Source of the DNA: Marinobacter mangrovi
Lineage (GTDB): Bacteria > Pseudomonadota > Gammaproteobacteria > Pseudomonadales > Oleiphilaceae
Assembly: GCF_016798325.1 (NCBI RefSeq)
Contig: NZ_JAERVO010000005.1
Location: 1-64,000, forward strand
Direction of reading: 5' to 3'
Length of the DNA stretch: 64,000 nucleotides
This document shows, in pieces, positions 7,239-15,627 of the stretch. The position numbers and the translations under genes are program-made. Numbering within the stretch: the first letter of the stretch is position 1; the number at the start of each line of letters is the position of its first letter. A model generated the notes under the pieces. That model searched no databases, was not told the DNA's origin, and saw only the letters and a list, made by a program, of their open reading frames with translations.

Positions 7239-7638
7239 TCGGCTCTCTCCCCTCATTAATGGTCTGTGGATACAAATGAGTGTGCCATGGGCCAAACATG
7301 ACGTGTGTAGCATTTTGAAAGGCAAATGTTTTATTGATTTCACATTGTGTCTGCCCCCTCGCGACGAGCATTCCGTCGCACAATAGCGCCCTGAGCGGCG
7401 GCTCGGGCGTTCTGGACGGGATCGGCGGACCCGGGGACAGGCGAATACGCCTCCCTCTCAATTAATTAGGTTGCAACCTGTCATCCACACTCACAAGCCG
7501 TTACGTAACCTTCAACGACAGAAACATGAGCACGTGCGCCGACGAACCAGCCAACGCCAGAAATATCCCGACACCGCCTTGCCCAAGGCTCGGCTAGACT
7601 GGAACCAGACACACCTTTTCCAGGAAGGGTCCGCCTCT
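7239..7638. other. divergent intergenic region
   Basis: This 400-base stretch between two divergent genes shows no convincing gene. The frame open from 7471 into the next gene lacks a ribosome site and gives a poor, arginine-rich N-terminus. I see no clear regulatory repeat. Confidence 0.5.
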
Positions 7639-8643
7639 ATGACGCTCGCTGCCCGGTGCGCCGCCTGGCTCCTGTTGCTAACGTTGGTGCTTTGCCAGAC
7701 CACGCGGATGCTGGCCGCATCGGAGTTGGATCGGGCCACTCGCAATGTGCTCTCGGCCAACTACACCCTCGCAATACTGCTCACCAACGGCGATGCGGTT
7801 CGTTTCGGTTTCTGGAACTTCAATCCCAACGACTACTTCGAACTGGATAACGATGATCTCGGCTCGGCCGATTCCGCCCAGTTGCGCCAGAGCATCACCA
7901 CCGCCAGTCTGCCCTTTGACTGGACCCTGCCTATCGGTGATCAGGGCGATACACTGACCTATACCGGCAAGGTGGCGTACATCGCGCAGGAGCAGGATGC
8001 CCAGTTGGTGGTGTCCGATGAGCAACGCAAGGACAAAGTCTACGAGCAGATCGTCTCCGCCAGTGCCGGCGCCGCCTGGACGCATCCTTTTACCAAGCCC
8101 GTGACGGTCACCTTCGGCAGCCTGGTTCACTGGATGCGCTACAAGAACGACACCAACTACAACACCGCCGCCTCACAAGCCGTGCAGTCGGAGCTGGATG
8201 GCACCCTGACCAATATCACCGTAGATGCCCTGGTGGCTGAACCCACGCTGACGCTGGGTTACAGCCGCCCCATCATGGGGGCGGATTGGGATTTCTTTTC
8301 CGATTACCACTACATGCGCGGTCACACCATTGGCACCCGCAATCCGGCCCATGAAGCCGATCCGGAGGCCTGGTTCTGGTCCAACGGCGTCCGCATTCGC
8401 AATCCGATCATTTCACGCTTCCTGCCGGGCCAGAACATTTGGATTCGTGCGGCACGCATCGATGTGGGCGGGGACATCGGCGATCAGCTTGGCAACAGCT
8501 ATTACTACGAGGCCGGTCTGGCCTGGCTACTGGAAGCCCGCGGGCGGATTCCGCTGGTGGACAACGTCGCGATCGGCGTGAACTTCAACTACGGCAGTGT
8601 GCTCAGGGGCGGCAGCCTGATTTTCACCTTCAATGAGGACTGA
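7639..8643 (+). CDS. solitary outer-membrane autotransporter-type beta-barrel protein
   Basis: This is a 334-residue predicted outer membrane protein. Residues 1-26 are a signal peptide with a leucine-rich core (LLLLTLVLCQTTRMLA). The rest alternates polar and hydrophobic residues with aromatic ends, as in beta-barrel strands. The C-terminus ends in a short strand with a penultimate aromatic-rich segment (SLIFTFNED). Length, absence of a passenger domain, and the motif FGFWNFNPNDYFELDND suggest the solitary autotransporter-like barrel family found in Vibrio and Marinobacter. Its cargo or pore role is unknown. The start was chosen because ATG 7639 begins directly at the signal peptide. Confidence 0.65.
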   Translation: MTLAARCAAWLLLLTLVLCQTTRMLAASELDRATRNVLSANYTLAILLTNGDAVRFGFWNFNPNDYFELDNDDLGSADSAQLRQSITTASLPFDWTLPIGDQGDTLTYTGKVAYIAQEQDAQLVVSDEQRKDKVYEQIVSASAGAAWTHPFTKPVTVTFGSLVHWMRYKNDTNYNTAASQAVQSELDGTLTNITVDALVAEPTLTLGYSRPIMGADWDFFSDYHYMRGHTIGTRNPAHEADPEAWFWSNGVRIRNPIISRFLPGQNIWIRAARIDVGGDIGDQLGNSYYYEAGLAWLLEARGRIPLVDNVAIGVNFNYGSVLRGGSLIFTFNED

Positions 8644-8712
8644 CCTGTCACCGCACCGTCATGATTCATGGCCACACTGGGTGGCTTCGCTTTTCGCCCG
8701 GATTGAATCGAC

Positions 8713-9273
8713 ATGCCTGACACCAACGCCTCGATCGTCACCCAGCTGTCCGATCTTTTTGACGCCTACGGCGCGCGCGACTACGGCGAGCACTGCACCC
8801 AGTACGAACACATGGCCCAATGCGGTTGGTGGGCGGACCAGCGCGGCTGCAAGGAGCCCCTCGTCCTTGCCGCATTCCTGCATGATATCGGCCACCTGAT
8901 TGCCGAAGACCAGGCGCTGCCCGAACGCGACCGCTGGGGCTACCGCTTCCACGACTCGCTGGGCGCAGACTGGCTGGAGGCCCGCGGTCTGCCGGCCACC
9001 GTCACGAACCCCATCCGTTTGCACGTGCAGGCCAAGCGCTATCTGGTCGCGACCCGGCCCGGCTATGCTGACGGTCTGTCCGCTGCCAGCCGGGTTACCC
9101 TGGCGCAACAGGGCGGCCCGTATGACGCCGCGGCGTGCCGGCAATTCGAAGCGCACCCCGGCTCCGCCGACGCCGTCGTCCTGCGTGAACTGGATGAGTT
9201 GGGCAAGTCGGATGACTTCGAGTTGCCGCCCATCACCGTATGGCTGGAACGCCTCCGCCGCTTTGTCGTTTGA
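8713..9273 (+). CDS. HD-domain protein, PhnZ-like diiron oxygenase family
   Basis: This 186-residue soluble protein has an HD fold. The metal-binding signature is FLHDIGHL (His57-Asp58, His61), preceded by Tyr24, Glu26 and His33 in YGEHCTQYEHMAQ. It continues with a YRFHDSLGADWL segment and an IRLHVQAKRYL His. The Tyr/Glu pair ahead of the HD residues is the pattern of PhnZ, which oxidatively cleaves a hydroxyphosphonate carbon-phosphorus bond, and of related mixed-valence diiron oxygenases. No other phosphonate gene is nearby, so the substrate is open and a phosphohydrolase role is also possible. It begins 69 bases after the barrel gene on the same strand. Confidence 0.7.
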   Translation: MPDTNASIVTQLSDLFDAYGARDYGEHCTQYEHMAQCGWWADQRGCKEPLVLAAFLHDIGHLIAEDQALPERDRWGYRFHDSLGADWLEARGLPATVTNPIRLHVQAKRYLVATRPGYADGLSAASRVTLAQQGGPYDAAACRQFEAHPGSADAVVLRELDELGKSDDFELPPITVWLERLRRFVV

Positions 9274-9285
9274 CGTCTTTACGCT

Positions 9286-9542
9286 TCAGAACTGCCAGGA
9301 ATCGATCGGAAAAGTACGTCGCTCGATAAGATCGCCCTGGGGCGAGTAGCGGAAGTAGCCGAAGAAGCTCTGCCCGGCCATCCAGGCGTCAAACCCGGCG
9401 ATCAGGTTTTTCCGGTTATCCACCAGATTGAAATAGCGGGCTTCACAGCAGCTTTGTCGACGTCGGGGCCTTCCCGCTCGATCTCCACGAGCCGATACGG
9501 ATGGGCCAGGACAAGTACCCGGCGCAAGTAACGTTCGATCAT
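9286..9542 (-). pseudogene. small hypothetical gene broken by a single-base frameshift
   Basis: From an ATG at 9542 with a very strong GGGAGGGGAG ribosome site, the frame reads MIERYLRRVLVLAHPYRLVE and continues to about Asp-Lys. The natural-looking continuation (EARYFNLVDNRKNLIAGF ... FPIDSWQF, stop at 9286) is in the next frame. One base appears to be missing near 9453-9455, where AAA would need to be AAAA. The span is 257 bases, one short of 86 codons including the stop. The two halves together would make an 85-residue soluble protein that I do not recognise. The uninterrupted frame of the first half ends at 9402. It may be a true recent pseudogene or a sequencing error in an A-run. Confidence 0.7.
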
Positions 9543-9711
9543 CGATCTCCCCTCCCGGATAAAAGGAGCTTCATGATAATCGCTTCTCATGACCGGATGA
9601 TGGCAAGGCGTCAGAGCGGTACAGAATGAGGTCCCGCGGCTGGACGGTCTGTACCTTGACGGCGTCGGGCTTCCGGCGCAGCGTATGGTCATCTCACCAA
9701 GGAGCGGAACC

Positions 9712-10260
9712 ATGTCTTTGAAGCAGCAGTTCACTCTCATGGCGGACTACAACGCCTGGATGAACGGGAACCTCTACCGCCTCGCCGCCGGGCTGGACGA
9801 CGGGGACCGGTCGCGGGATCTCGGCGCCTTTTTCGGTTCAATCGAAGGCACGCTGAACCACATCCTGGTGGCGGATCTCATGTGGGCCAACCGGTTCCGG
9901 GTGCATCCGGCCCGTTACCGGTGCCTAGACGAACTGGACCACTTACCCACGCCGACAACCCTGTCCGAGACCCTCTACCGGAGCTTCGCCGAATTGCACC
10001 AGGCCCGCGACACCATGGACCGCATCATCGCCGATCTGATCGAAGCCAGTGACGAGCAGGATTACGCGGTTCCCCTGCACTACCGCAACGTCAAAGGGGA
10101 GCCATTGACCCGCGCCTTCGGCCCCCTGCTGATGCACCTGTTCAATCATCAGACGCATCACCGCGGACAGGCCACCACACTGTTCCATCAATTGGGCGTG
10201 GACGTCGGCGTCACCGATCTGTTGGTGCGGATTCCCAACCAGGGCCCCGAATCACCATAA
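9712..10260 (+). CDS. DinB family protein
   Basis: This 182-residue four-helix-bundle protein belongs to the DinB/YfiT superfamily, which are metal-binding proteins often acting as thiol transferases or stress proteins. The family's three metal ligands fit His50 in TLNHILVADLMW and two His in the C-terminal HLFNHQTHHRGQ segment. The start at 9712 follows GGAGCGG, and the family's usual N-terminal helix (QFTLMADYNAWMN) begins at once. An upstream ATG at 9685 would add nine unlikely residues. Its real substrate cannot be told. It converges with the VOC gene 24 bases downstream. Confidence 0.88.
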   Translation: MSLKQQFTLMADYNAWMNGNLYRLAAGLDDGDRSRDLGAFFGSIEGTLNHILVADLMWANRFRVHPARYRCLDELDHLPTPTTLSETLYRSFAELHQARDTMDRIIADLIEASDEQDYAVPLHYRNVKGEPLTRAFGPLLMHLFNHQTHHRGQATTLFHQLGVDVGVTDLLVRIPNQGPESP

Positions 10261-10284
10261 GGCTGCGGGCCCCTGCTGGAGGTC

Positions 10285-10656
10285 TTAACCAAAATGGAAG
10301 AAGGCGACCTTGTTGCCGTCCGGATCGCGGATGTAGGCACCGTAGAACTGGTTGGGAATGCGCTGCCCGGGCTCGCCGTCGCAGGTGGCACCGAGCTCGA
10401 TCGCCTTGGCGTAGAACGCATCCACCGCTTCCTTGGAACCGGGTTGCAGGGCCACCATGTTGCCGTTCCCCGGATGGTTGGGCTCTTTGTCATAGGGAAT
10501 GCAGACCGCCACCATCGGCTCTTTCATGGAACGGCCGATAAACGCGATGCGCTCCATATCCAGCAGCAGTTTGGCGCCCATGTCGGCCAGCAAGGCCGTA
10601 TAGAAATCCTTGGCGCGGTTCATGTCGCTGACACCCAGCGTGACGTAACCAATCAT
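10285..10656 (-). CDS. VOC family (glyoxalase/bleomycin-resistance fold) protein
   Basis: This 123-residue protein has two beta-alpha-beta-beta-beta modules typical of the vicinal oxygen chelate superfamily. It opens with MIGYVTLGVSDMNRAKDFY and closes with YGAYIRDPDGNKVAFFHFG, the usual C-terminal module with a YxRDPDGN motif. These proteins are metal-dependent isomerases, dioxygenases or lactoylglutathione lyase relatives. A conserved histidine at the very start of the family is not obvious here, so catalytic activity is uncertain. It converges with dinB and has its own promoter region toward 10.7 kb. Confidence 0.88.
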   Translation of the reverse strand: MIGYVTLGVSDMNRAKDFYTALLADMGAKLLLDMERIAFIGRSMKEPMVAVCIPYDKEPNHPGNGNMVALQPGSKEAVDAFYAKAIELGATCDGEPGQRIPNQFYGAYIRDPDGNKVAFFHFG

Positions 10657-11059
10657 GGATCAACCTCCGGATTGTTTTTATGGATAACAACTTAAATACG
10701 TCTTAGTGGTCGACATCATGCCCGGAAATGTCATAGGTTTGCCATGATTCCGGCGTCAAAATCCAAATTCCGTAAAAAACCGTAGTTATTTAGGCAATAT
10801 ACGGGTTTTTACCTATGCCAGTGCATGGTAAAAACATCTATTGGTGTCGGTTTGGATGGAACCTGGTGTGCGCTGCTGCTTTTTAGGCGGCCCTGTGCCC
10901 GAAAAGAAAAACGGAGCCACACGCCTACCCCCCGGTAGGGAAGACCAGACCTCCCCACACATTCACAGCCGTGCCGGTGCCGAAGGACAGTCGGCGTGAC
11001 CGGTCACGCACAGCTGTGGCAATCATTCGTGTTCAAGTGACGGAAATCAGGACTTTCTC
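10657..11059. other. intergenic region between VOC gene and RND pump
   Basis: About 400 bases hold no gene that I can support. An imperfect inverted repeat (CCGTA at 10780-10784 and TACGG at 10800-10804, flanked by A and T runs) could be a weak terminator or operator. The promoter of the pump operon must lie to the right of it. Confidence 0.4.
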
Positions 11060-12184
11060 ATGCGCACCGCGTCCCGCTTTGCCATTGTTATCGTAGCTCT
11101 CCTGGTCGTGCTCGGCGGCATCTTCGGCTATACCTTCTATCGCTTCGGCCAGATGCAGAAGCAGTTCTCACAGCCGCAGCCGCCGGCCACGATTGAAGCC
11201 ACCACCGCCAAAAGCACCACCTGGGTCCAGTCCATCAAGGCGGTGGGCAGCGTAACCGCCGTGAACGGCATTGAAGTCGCCAACGAAGTGGCCGGCGTCA
11301 TCAAGGAGCTGCGCTTCGAGTCCGGCGACCGCGTGGAAAAAGGCGATGTGCTGCTGACCATGGACAGCGCCACCGACGAGGCGGCCCTGCGCACCACCCG
11401 CGCCGAAGCCAAGCTGGCCGAGCAGCAGTTCAAGCGGACCGCCAACCTGCTGCCCAAGAAGGCCATTTCCCAGGCCGAGTACGACGAGGCCCAGGCCAAC
11501 CTGGAAGCCGCCAACGCCCGTGTGAAGGAATCCGAGGCCACGCTTGAGAAGAAGGTCATCAAAGCGCCGTTTGCCGGCGTCCTGGGTCTGCGTCTGGTGG
11601 ACCAGGGCCAGTACCTCGGCGTAGGCACGCCGATCGTCGAGATCAACATGCTGGATCCCATCTACGTGGACTACACCATCTCCGAGAAGGATCTGGCCAA
11701 CGTGGATGTCGGGTATGACGTGGAGGCCACCGTGGCCGCACTGCCGGGTGAAACCTTCAAGGGCAAGGTCAGCGCCATCAACAGCTCGATCAGCCCCGAG
11801 ACCCGGACCGTCCGCGTCCGCGCCACCCTGCGCAACCCGGATCGAGAACTGCGCCCGGGCATGTTCGCCACCGTTCAGACGGTTCGCCCGGCCGAACGCG
11901 ACGTCGTGACCCTGCCGCGCACGGCCATCTCCTTTAACACTTACGGCGATTTCGTCTATGTGCTGAAGAAGAACGACGACGGCCAGCTGGTCACTGAACG
12001 CCGCAGCGTCGAAACCGGCGCCACACGCGACGGCCGGGTTGAGGTCACGAAGAACCTCGAAGCCGGCGAGCGTGTGGTGGCGACGGCTCTGCTGCGCCTG
12101 CGGGCGGGCCAGGCGGTCGAGATCACCAAGGACGACGATGCCCCGGCCAAGGATGACAACAGTGGCGAGGAGGCCAGCAACTGA
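11060..12184 (+). CDS. RND efflux pump periplasmic adaptor subunit
   Basis: This 374-residue membrane fusion protein joins an inner membrane RND pump to an outer membrane channel. It has one N-terminal transmembrane anchor (about residues 7-27). A biotinyl-lipoyl half-motif (VANEVAGVIKELRFESGDRVEKGDVLL) follows, then an alpha-helical hairpin with heptad character (about 105-165), the second lipoyl half (VIKAPFAGVLGLRLVDQGQYL), a beta-barrel domain and a membrane-proximal domain. The MexH/MdtA subgroup is likely. Its TGA overlaps the ATG of the permease gene, so the two are translationally coupled. A TolC-type channel is not encoded here and must be supplied elsewhere. Substrates cannot be predicted. 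Confidence 0.93.
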   Translation: MRTASRFAIVIVALLVVLGGIFGYTFYRFGQMQKQFSQPQPPATIEATTAKSTTWVQSIKAVGSVTAVNGIEVANEVAGVIKELRFESGDRVEKGDVLLTMDSATDEAALRTTRAEAKLAEQQFKRTANLLPKKAISQAEYDEAQANLEAANARVKESEATLEKKVIKAPFAGVLGLRLVDQGQYLGVGTPIVEINMLDPIYVDYTISEKDLANVDVGYDVEATVAALPGETFKGKVSAINSSISPETRTVRVRATLRNPDRELRPGMFATVQTVRPAERDVVTLPRTAISFNTYGDFVYVLKKNDDGQLVTERRSVETGATRDGRVEVTKNLEAGERVVATALLRLRAGQAVEITKDDDAPAKDDNSGEEASN

Positions 12185-15100
12185 TGCGCTTCACGGACAT
12201 ATTCGTTAACCGGCCGGTACTGGCGACCGTCGTCAGTCTGCTGATCCTGCTGCTCGGGGTCCGTAGTGCCATGGAAATGGAGGTGCGGGAGTATCCGTTG
12301 CTGGAAAGCACGACGGTCACCGTCACCACCAGTTATCCGGGCGCCAGTTCCGACCTGGTCAAGGGCTTTATTACGACGCCGCTGCAACAGGCCATCGCCG
12401 AAGCCAGCGGTATCGACTACCTGACCTCCACAAGCTCCCAGGGCACCTCCACCATTCAGGCCCACATGGAGCTGAACTACGACGCCAATGCGGCGCTGGC
12501 CGAAATCCAGGCCAAGGTGGCCAGTCAGCGCAACGTGCTTCCGGCGGATGCACAGGACCCGGTCATCACGTCCGAGACCGGCGACAGCACGGCGTTGATG
12601 TACATCGCCTTCTACAGCGACACCATGGACGTGCCGAAGATCACGGACTACCTGACCCGGGTGGTCCAGCCCAAGCTGCAGGCCCTGCCCGGTGTGGGTA
12701 AAGCCGAATTGCTGGGCCGGACATTCGCGCTGCGGGTCTGGCTGGATCCGGAGCGCCTGGCGGCCGTCGACATGACACCCACCGACGTGGTGCAGATTCT
12801 GCTGAAGAACAACTATCAGGCGGCGGTCGGCAACACCAAGGGCGACCTGGTGCAGATCAGCCTGACCAGTGACACCGATATTGGCAGCGCCGAACAGTTC
12901 AAGAATCTGGTCATCAAGGAAGACAAGGGCACGCTGATCCGTCTGGGCGACATCGCCCGGGTCGAACTGGGATCGGAAAGCTACGAAAACCTGGCGCTGT
13001 ACAAGGGCAAGCCGTCCACCTACGTCGCCATCAATCTCTCGCCGGGTGCCAACCCGCTGACCGTTGCCGGTCTGGTCAAGGGTGCCCTGCCGGACATTGA
13101 GGCCCAGTTGCCGGAAGAGCTGAAGGTGGAACTGCCGTACGATGCGTCCGAGTTCATCGACGACTCCATCAAGGAAGTCATCCAAACGCTCTGGGAAGCG
13201 GTCCTGATCGTGTTGGTGGTGGTCTTCCTCTGCCTGGGGTCGCTGCGGGCGGCCATTATCCCGTCGGTGGCGGTGCCGCTGTCGATCGTCGGCGGCGCCT
13301 TTGTGATGCTGTCGCTGGGTTACTCCCTGAACCTGCTCACCCTGCTGTCGATGGTACTGGCCATCGGGCTGGTGGTGGATGACGCCATCATCGTGGTGGA
13401 GAACGTGCACCGACATATCGAGGCGGGCGAATCCAGGTTCGACGCGGCGCTTAACGGCGCGCGGGAAATGGCGACGCCGATTATCGCCATGACCACAACG
13501 CTGGTAGCGGTCTACGCGCCGATCGGCTTTATGGGCGGTCTGGTGGGCTCGTTGTTCACAGAATTCGCCTTTACCCTCGCCGGCACCGTCGTGATCTCGG
13601 GCATCGTGGCGCTGACCCTGTCGCCGATGCTCTCGGGCAAGGTGCTCAAACCCCACGGCAACCCGACGAAGTTCGAGACCAAGGTCGAGAACTTCTTCAA
13701 CGGACTGGCCGGCGCCTACCAGCGCGCCTTGTCCTCCAGCCTGGAGACCAAGTCCGTCACCATCTTCTTCGCGGTGATCGTGCTGTTGTCGATCGGTGGC
13801 ATGGTCAAACTGAGCAAAAGCGAGCTGGCGCCCAGTGAGGACCAGGGCATTCTGCTGTTCCAGGGCACCGCACCGCAGACGGCGACGCTGGACTATTTGC
13901 AGAAGTACGGCGATGAAATGCAGGACGAGTTCGAGAAGCTGCCCGGCTACGACGAAACCTTCATGCTGCTGGGCATCACCAGCCCCAACGCGGTCTTTGG
14001 CGGTTTCAAGATGAAGCCCTGGAGCGAGCGGGATATTTCCCAGTTCGAGGTCCAGCCGATCCTGCAGAAGGAGATCTCCAAGATTACCGGCCTGCAGACA
14101 GCGGTGTTCCCGATTCCGTCCCTGCCCGGTTCCAGCGGGGGTCTGCCGTTCCAGTTCGTCATCACCACCGGCAAGAGCTATGAAGAGCTCAATAAAGTGG
14201 CGGACGACCTGCTGGCCAAGGGCATGCAGAGTGGCAAGTTCATGTTCCTGCAGAAGTCGATCCAGTTCGACCGGCCGGTCACCACCATCAACGTGGATCG
14301 CGACCGGGTCGCCGATCTGGGCCTGTCGATGCAGGATGTGGGTCAGGCCATGTCGAGCATGTTGGGTGGCGGCTACATCAACCGCTTCAATATGGAAGGG
14401 CGCTCCTACCAGGTCATTCCGCAGGTGGAGCGCAGCGCCCGCAAGAACGTGGAAGACCTGAACGACTACTACATCCGTGCCGACTCGGGCGAACTGGTAC
14501 CCCTGAGCAGCGTGATCAGCTTCAGCAAGTCGGTGGAACCGTCCCAGCGGACGCAGTTCAACCAGCAGAACTCCCTGACCATCCAGGGGATCCCGCTGGT
14601 GCCGCAGGGCGACGCCATCAACTTCATGAAGCAGGCGGCCAGCGAGGTGTTCCCGCAGGGCTTCACCTACGACTTCCAGGGGGACTCGCGCCAGTATGTG
14701 CAGCAAGGCAGCGCACTGGCGGTGACCTTCTTCCTGTCACTGCTGGTGATCTACCTGGTTCTGGCGGCCCAGTTCGAGAGTTGGCGTGACCCGTTCATCA
14801 TCCTGGTGTCGGTGCCGATGTCCATCGCCGGGGCCATGGCGTTCATGGTGCTGGGCTTCACCACCATGAACATCTACACCCAGGTGGGACTGATCACGCT
14901 GATCGGGGTGGTGTCGAAAAACGGGATACTGATCGTCGAGTTCGCCAACCTGTTGCAGCACGACAAGGGGCTGAACAAGCTGGAGGCCGTGATTGAGGCT
15001 GCGGCCATCCGACTGCGTCCGATCATCATGACGTCCCTGGCGCTGATCGTGGCCATGGTGCCGCTGCTGATCGCGGTCGGCCCCGGTGCCCAGAGCCGCT

Positions 15101-15255
15101 TCGCCATCGGCCTGACCATCGCCACGGGCCTGGGCATCGGCACGCTGTTCACGCTGTTCGTGCTGCCAGCGTTCTACGTCCTGCTGGCGAAGGACCACAA
15201 CGCCGATCAGGATGAGGCGGCCAAGGCCCATGCCGAGCCGTCTGAATCCCACTGA
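12184..15255 (+). CDS. RND multidrug efflux permease (HAE1/AcrB family)
   Basis: This 1023-residue inner membrane proton antiporter has the full RND layout: TM1 at the N-terminus (FVNRPVLATVVSLLILLLG), a large periplasmic loop, TM2-6, a second periplasmic loop, and TM7-12. The proton-relay Asp pair in TM4 is visible (AIGLVVDDAIIVVENV), as is the TM10 lysine (LIGVVSKNGILIVEFAN). Length is normal for AcrB/MexI-type pumps. It forms a two-gene operon with the adaptor. A strong terminator follows 20 bases after the stop. No regulator gene adjoins it. Confidence 0.95.
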   Translation: MRFTDIFVNRPVLATVVSLLILLLGVRSAMEMEVREYPLLESTTVTVTTSYPGASSDLVKGFITTPLQQAIAEASGIDYLTSTSSQGTSTIQAHMELNYDANAALAEIQAKVASQRNVLPADAQDPVITSETGDSTALMYIAFYSDTMDVPKITDYLTRVVQPKLQALPGVGKAELLGRTFALRVWLDPERLAAVDMTPTDVVQILLKNNYQAAVGNTKGDLVQISLTSDTDIGSAEQFKNLVIKEDKGTLIRLGDIARVELGSESYENLALYKGKPSTYVAINLSPGANPLTVAGLVKGALPDIEAQLPEELKVELPYDASEFIDDSIKEVIQTLWEAVLIVLVVVFLCLGSLRAAIIPSVAVPLSIVGGAFVMLSLGYSLNLLTLLSMVLAIGLVVDDAIIVVENVHRHIEAGESRFDAALNGAREMATPIIAMTTTLVAVYAPIGFMGGLVGSLFTEFAFTLAGTVVISGIVALTLSPMLSGKVLKPHGNPTKFETKVENFFNGLAGAYQRALSSSLETKSVTIFFAVIVLLSIGGMVKLSKSELAPSEDQGILLFQGTAPQTATLDYLQKYGDEMQDEFEKLPGYDETFMLLGITSPNAVFGGFKMKPWSERDISQFEVQPILQKEISKITGLQTAVFPIPSLPGSSGGLPFQFVITTGKSYEELNKVADDLLAKGMQSGKFMFLQKSIQFDRPVTTINVDRDRVADLGLSMQDVGQAMSSMLGGGYINRFNMEGRSYQVIPQVERSARKNVEDLNDYYIRADSGELVPLSSVISFSKSVEPSQRTQFNQQNSLTIQGIPLVPQGDAINFMKQAASEVFPQGFTYDFQGDSRQYVQQGSALAVTFFLSLLVIYLVLAAQFESWRDPFIILVSVPMSIAGAMAFMVLGFTTMNIYTQVGLITLIGVVSKNGILIVEFANLLQHDKGLNKLEAVIEAAAIRLRPIIMTSLALIVAMVPLLIAVGPGAQSRFAIGLTIATGLGIGTLFTLFVLPAFYVLLAKDHNADQDEAAKAHAEPSESH

Positions 15256-15275
15256 TTGGTTGTGGTGAGCATGAT

Positions 15276-15302
15276 AAGGGGCCCTTCAAGGGCCCCTTTT
15301 TT
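15276..15302 (+). terminator. rho-independent terminator of the RND operon
   Basis: GGGGCCC and GGGCCCC form a GC-rich stem with a TTCAA loop, extended by AA/TT, followed by six T. It lies 20 bases after the permease stop. Confidence 0.9.
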
Positions 15303-15523
15303 ATTGCGTATGTCCTGAGCAGACCTTGGGAGCCTGAAACCAATGGCTGCCATCGCTTCCGTCGCCTAAGAGGGCCGTCCATGGCCGCTTAGGCGACGAG
15401 GACATCCTGCCCTCTGCTCCAGCGATAGCAGCCATTGGTTTCGATCTGGCCTTGTGCAGGACGCCACGGAAGTACAGAACGGGTTGGGAGGTGGGTAAGA
15501 ATGGTGGGCGCCTGGCGGCGCCT

Positions 15524-15589
15524 CAGAAGCTGAAGCATCTGCTACACCCTCGAGTCGGCTGGGCCATGTAGCCGACGCTTCAGCTTCGG
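15524..15589. repeat. palindromic repeat element, copy A
   Basis: Two 23-base arms (15524-15546 and 15567-15589) are imperfect inverted repeats around a 20-base centre. The arms contain GAAGCTGAAGC. Further GGCGCC and GGGCCC dyads lie outside them. A reversed copy sits at 26586-26650 and a single arm at 54731-54753, so this is a dispersed, probably REP-like intergenic element. Confidence 0.75.
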
Positions 15590-15627
15590 TGGGCCCATCA
15601 GGGCCCTAAAAAGATTTGACGACGGCC

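Noticed and set aside
7471-7638. N-terminal extension of the barrel protein from ATG 7471
   Set aside because: The extension is Arg/His/Gln-rich, would precede a normal signal peptide and lacks a ribosome site.
9402-9740. 112-codon minus-strand frame reaching into the start of dinB
   Set aside because: Only its last 46 codons, from ATG 9542, have a ribosome site. They are the first part of the frameshifted gene. The upstream extension overlaps dinB and is not protein-like.
11956-14706. 916-codon open frame antisense to the RND permease
   Set aside because: It is a mirror of a strongly biased GC-rich coding gene. Composition is His/Arg/Gln-rich and lacks any domain, while the sense frame has all RND motifs.
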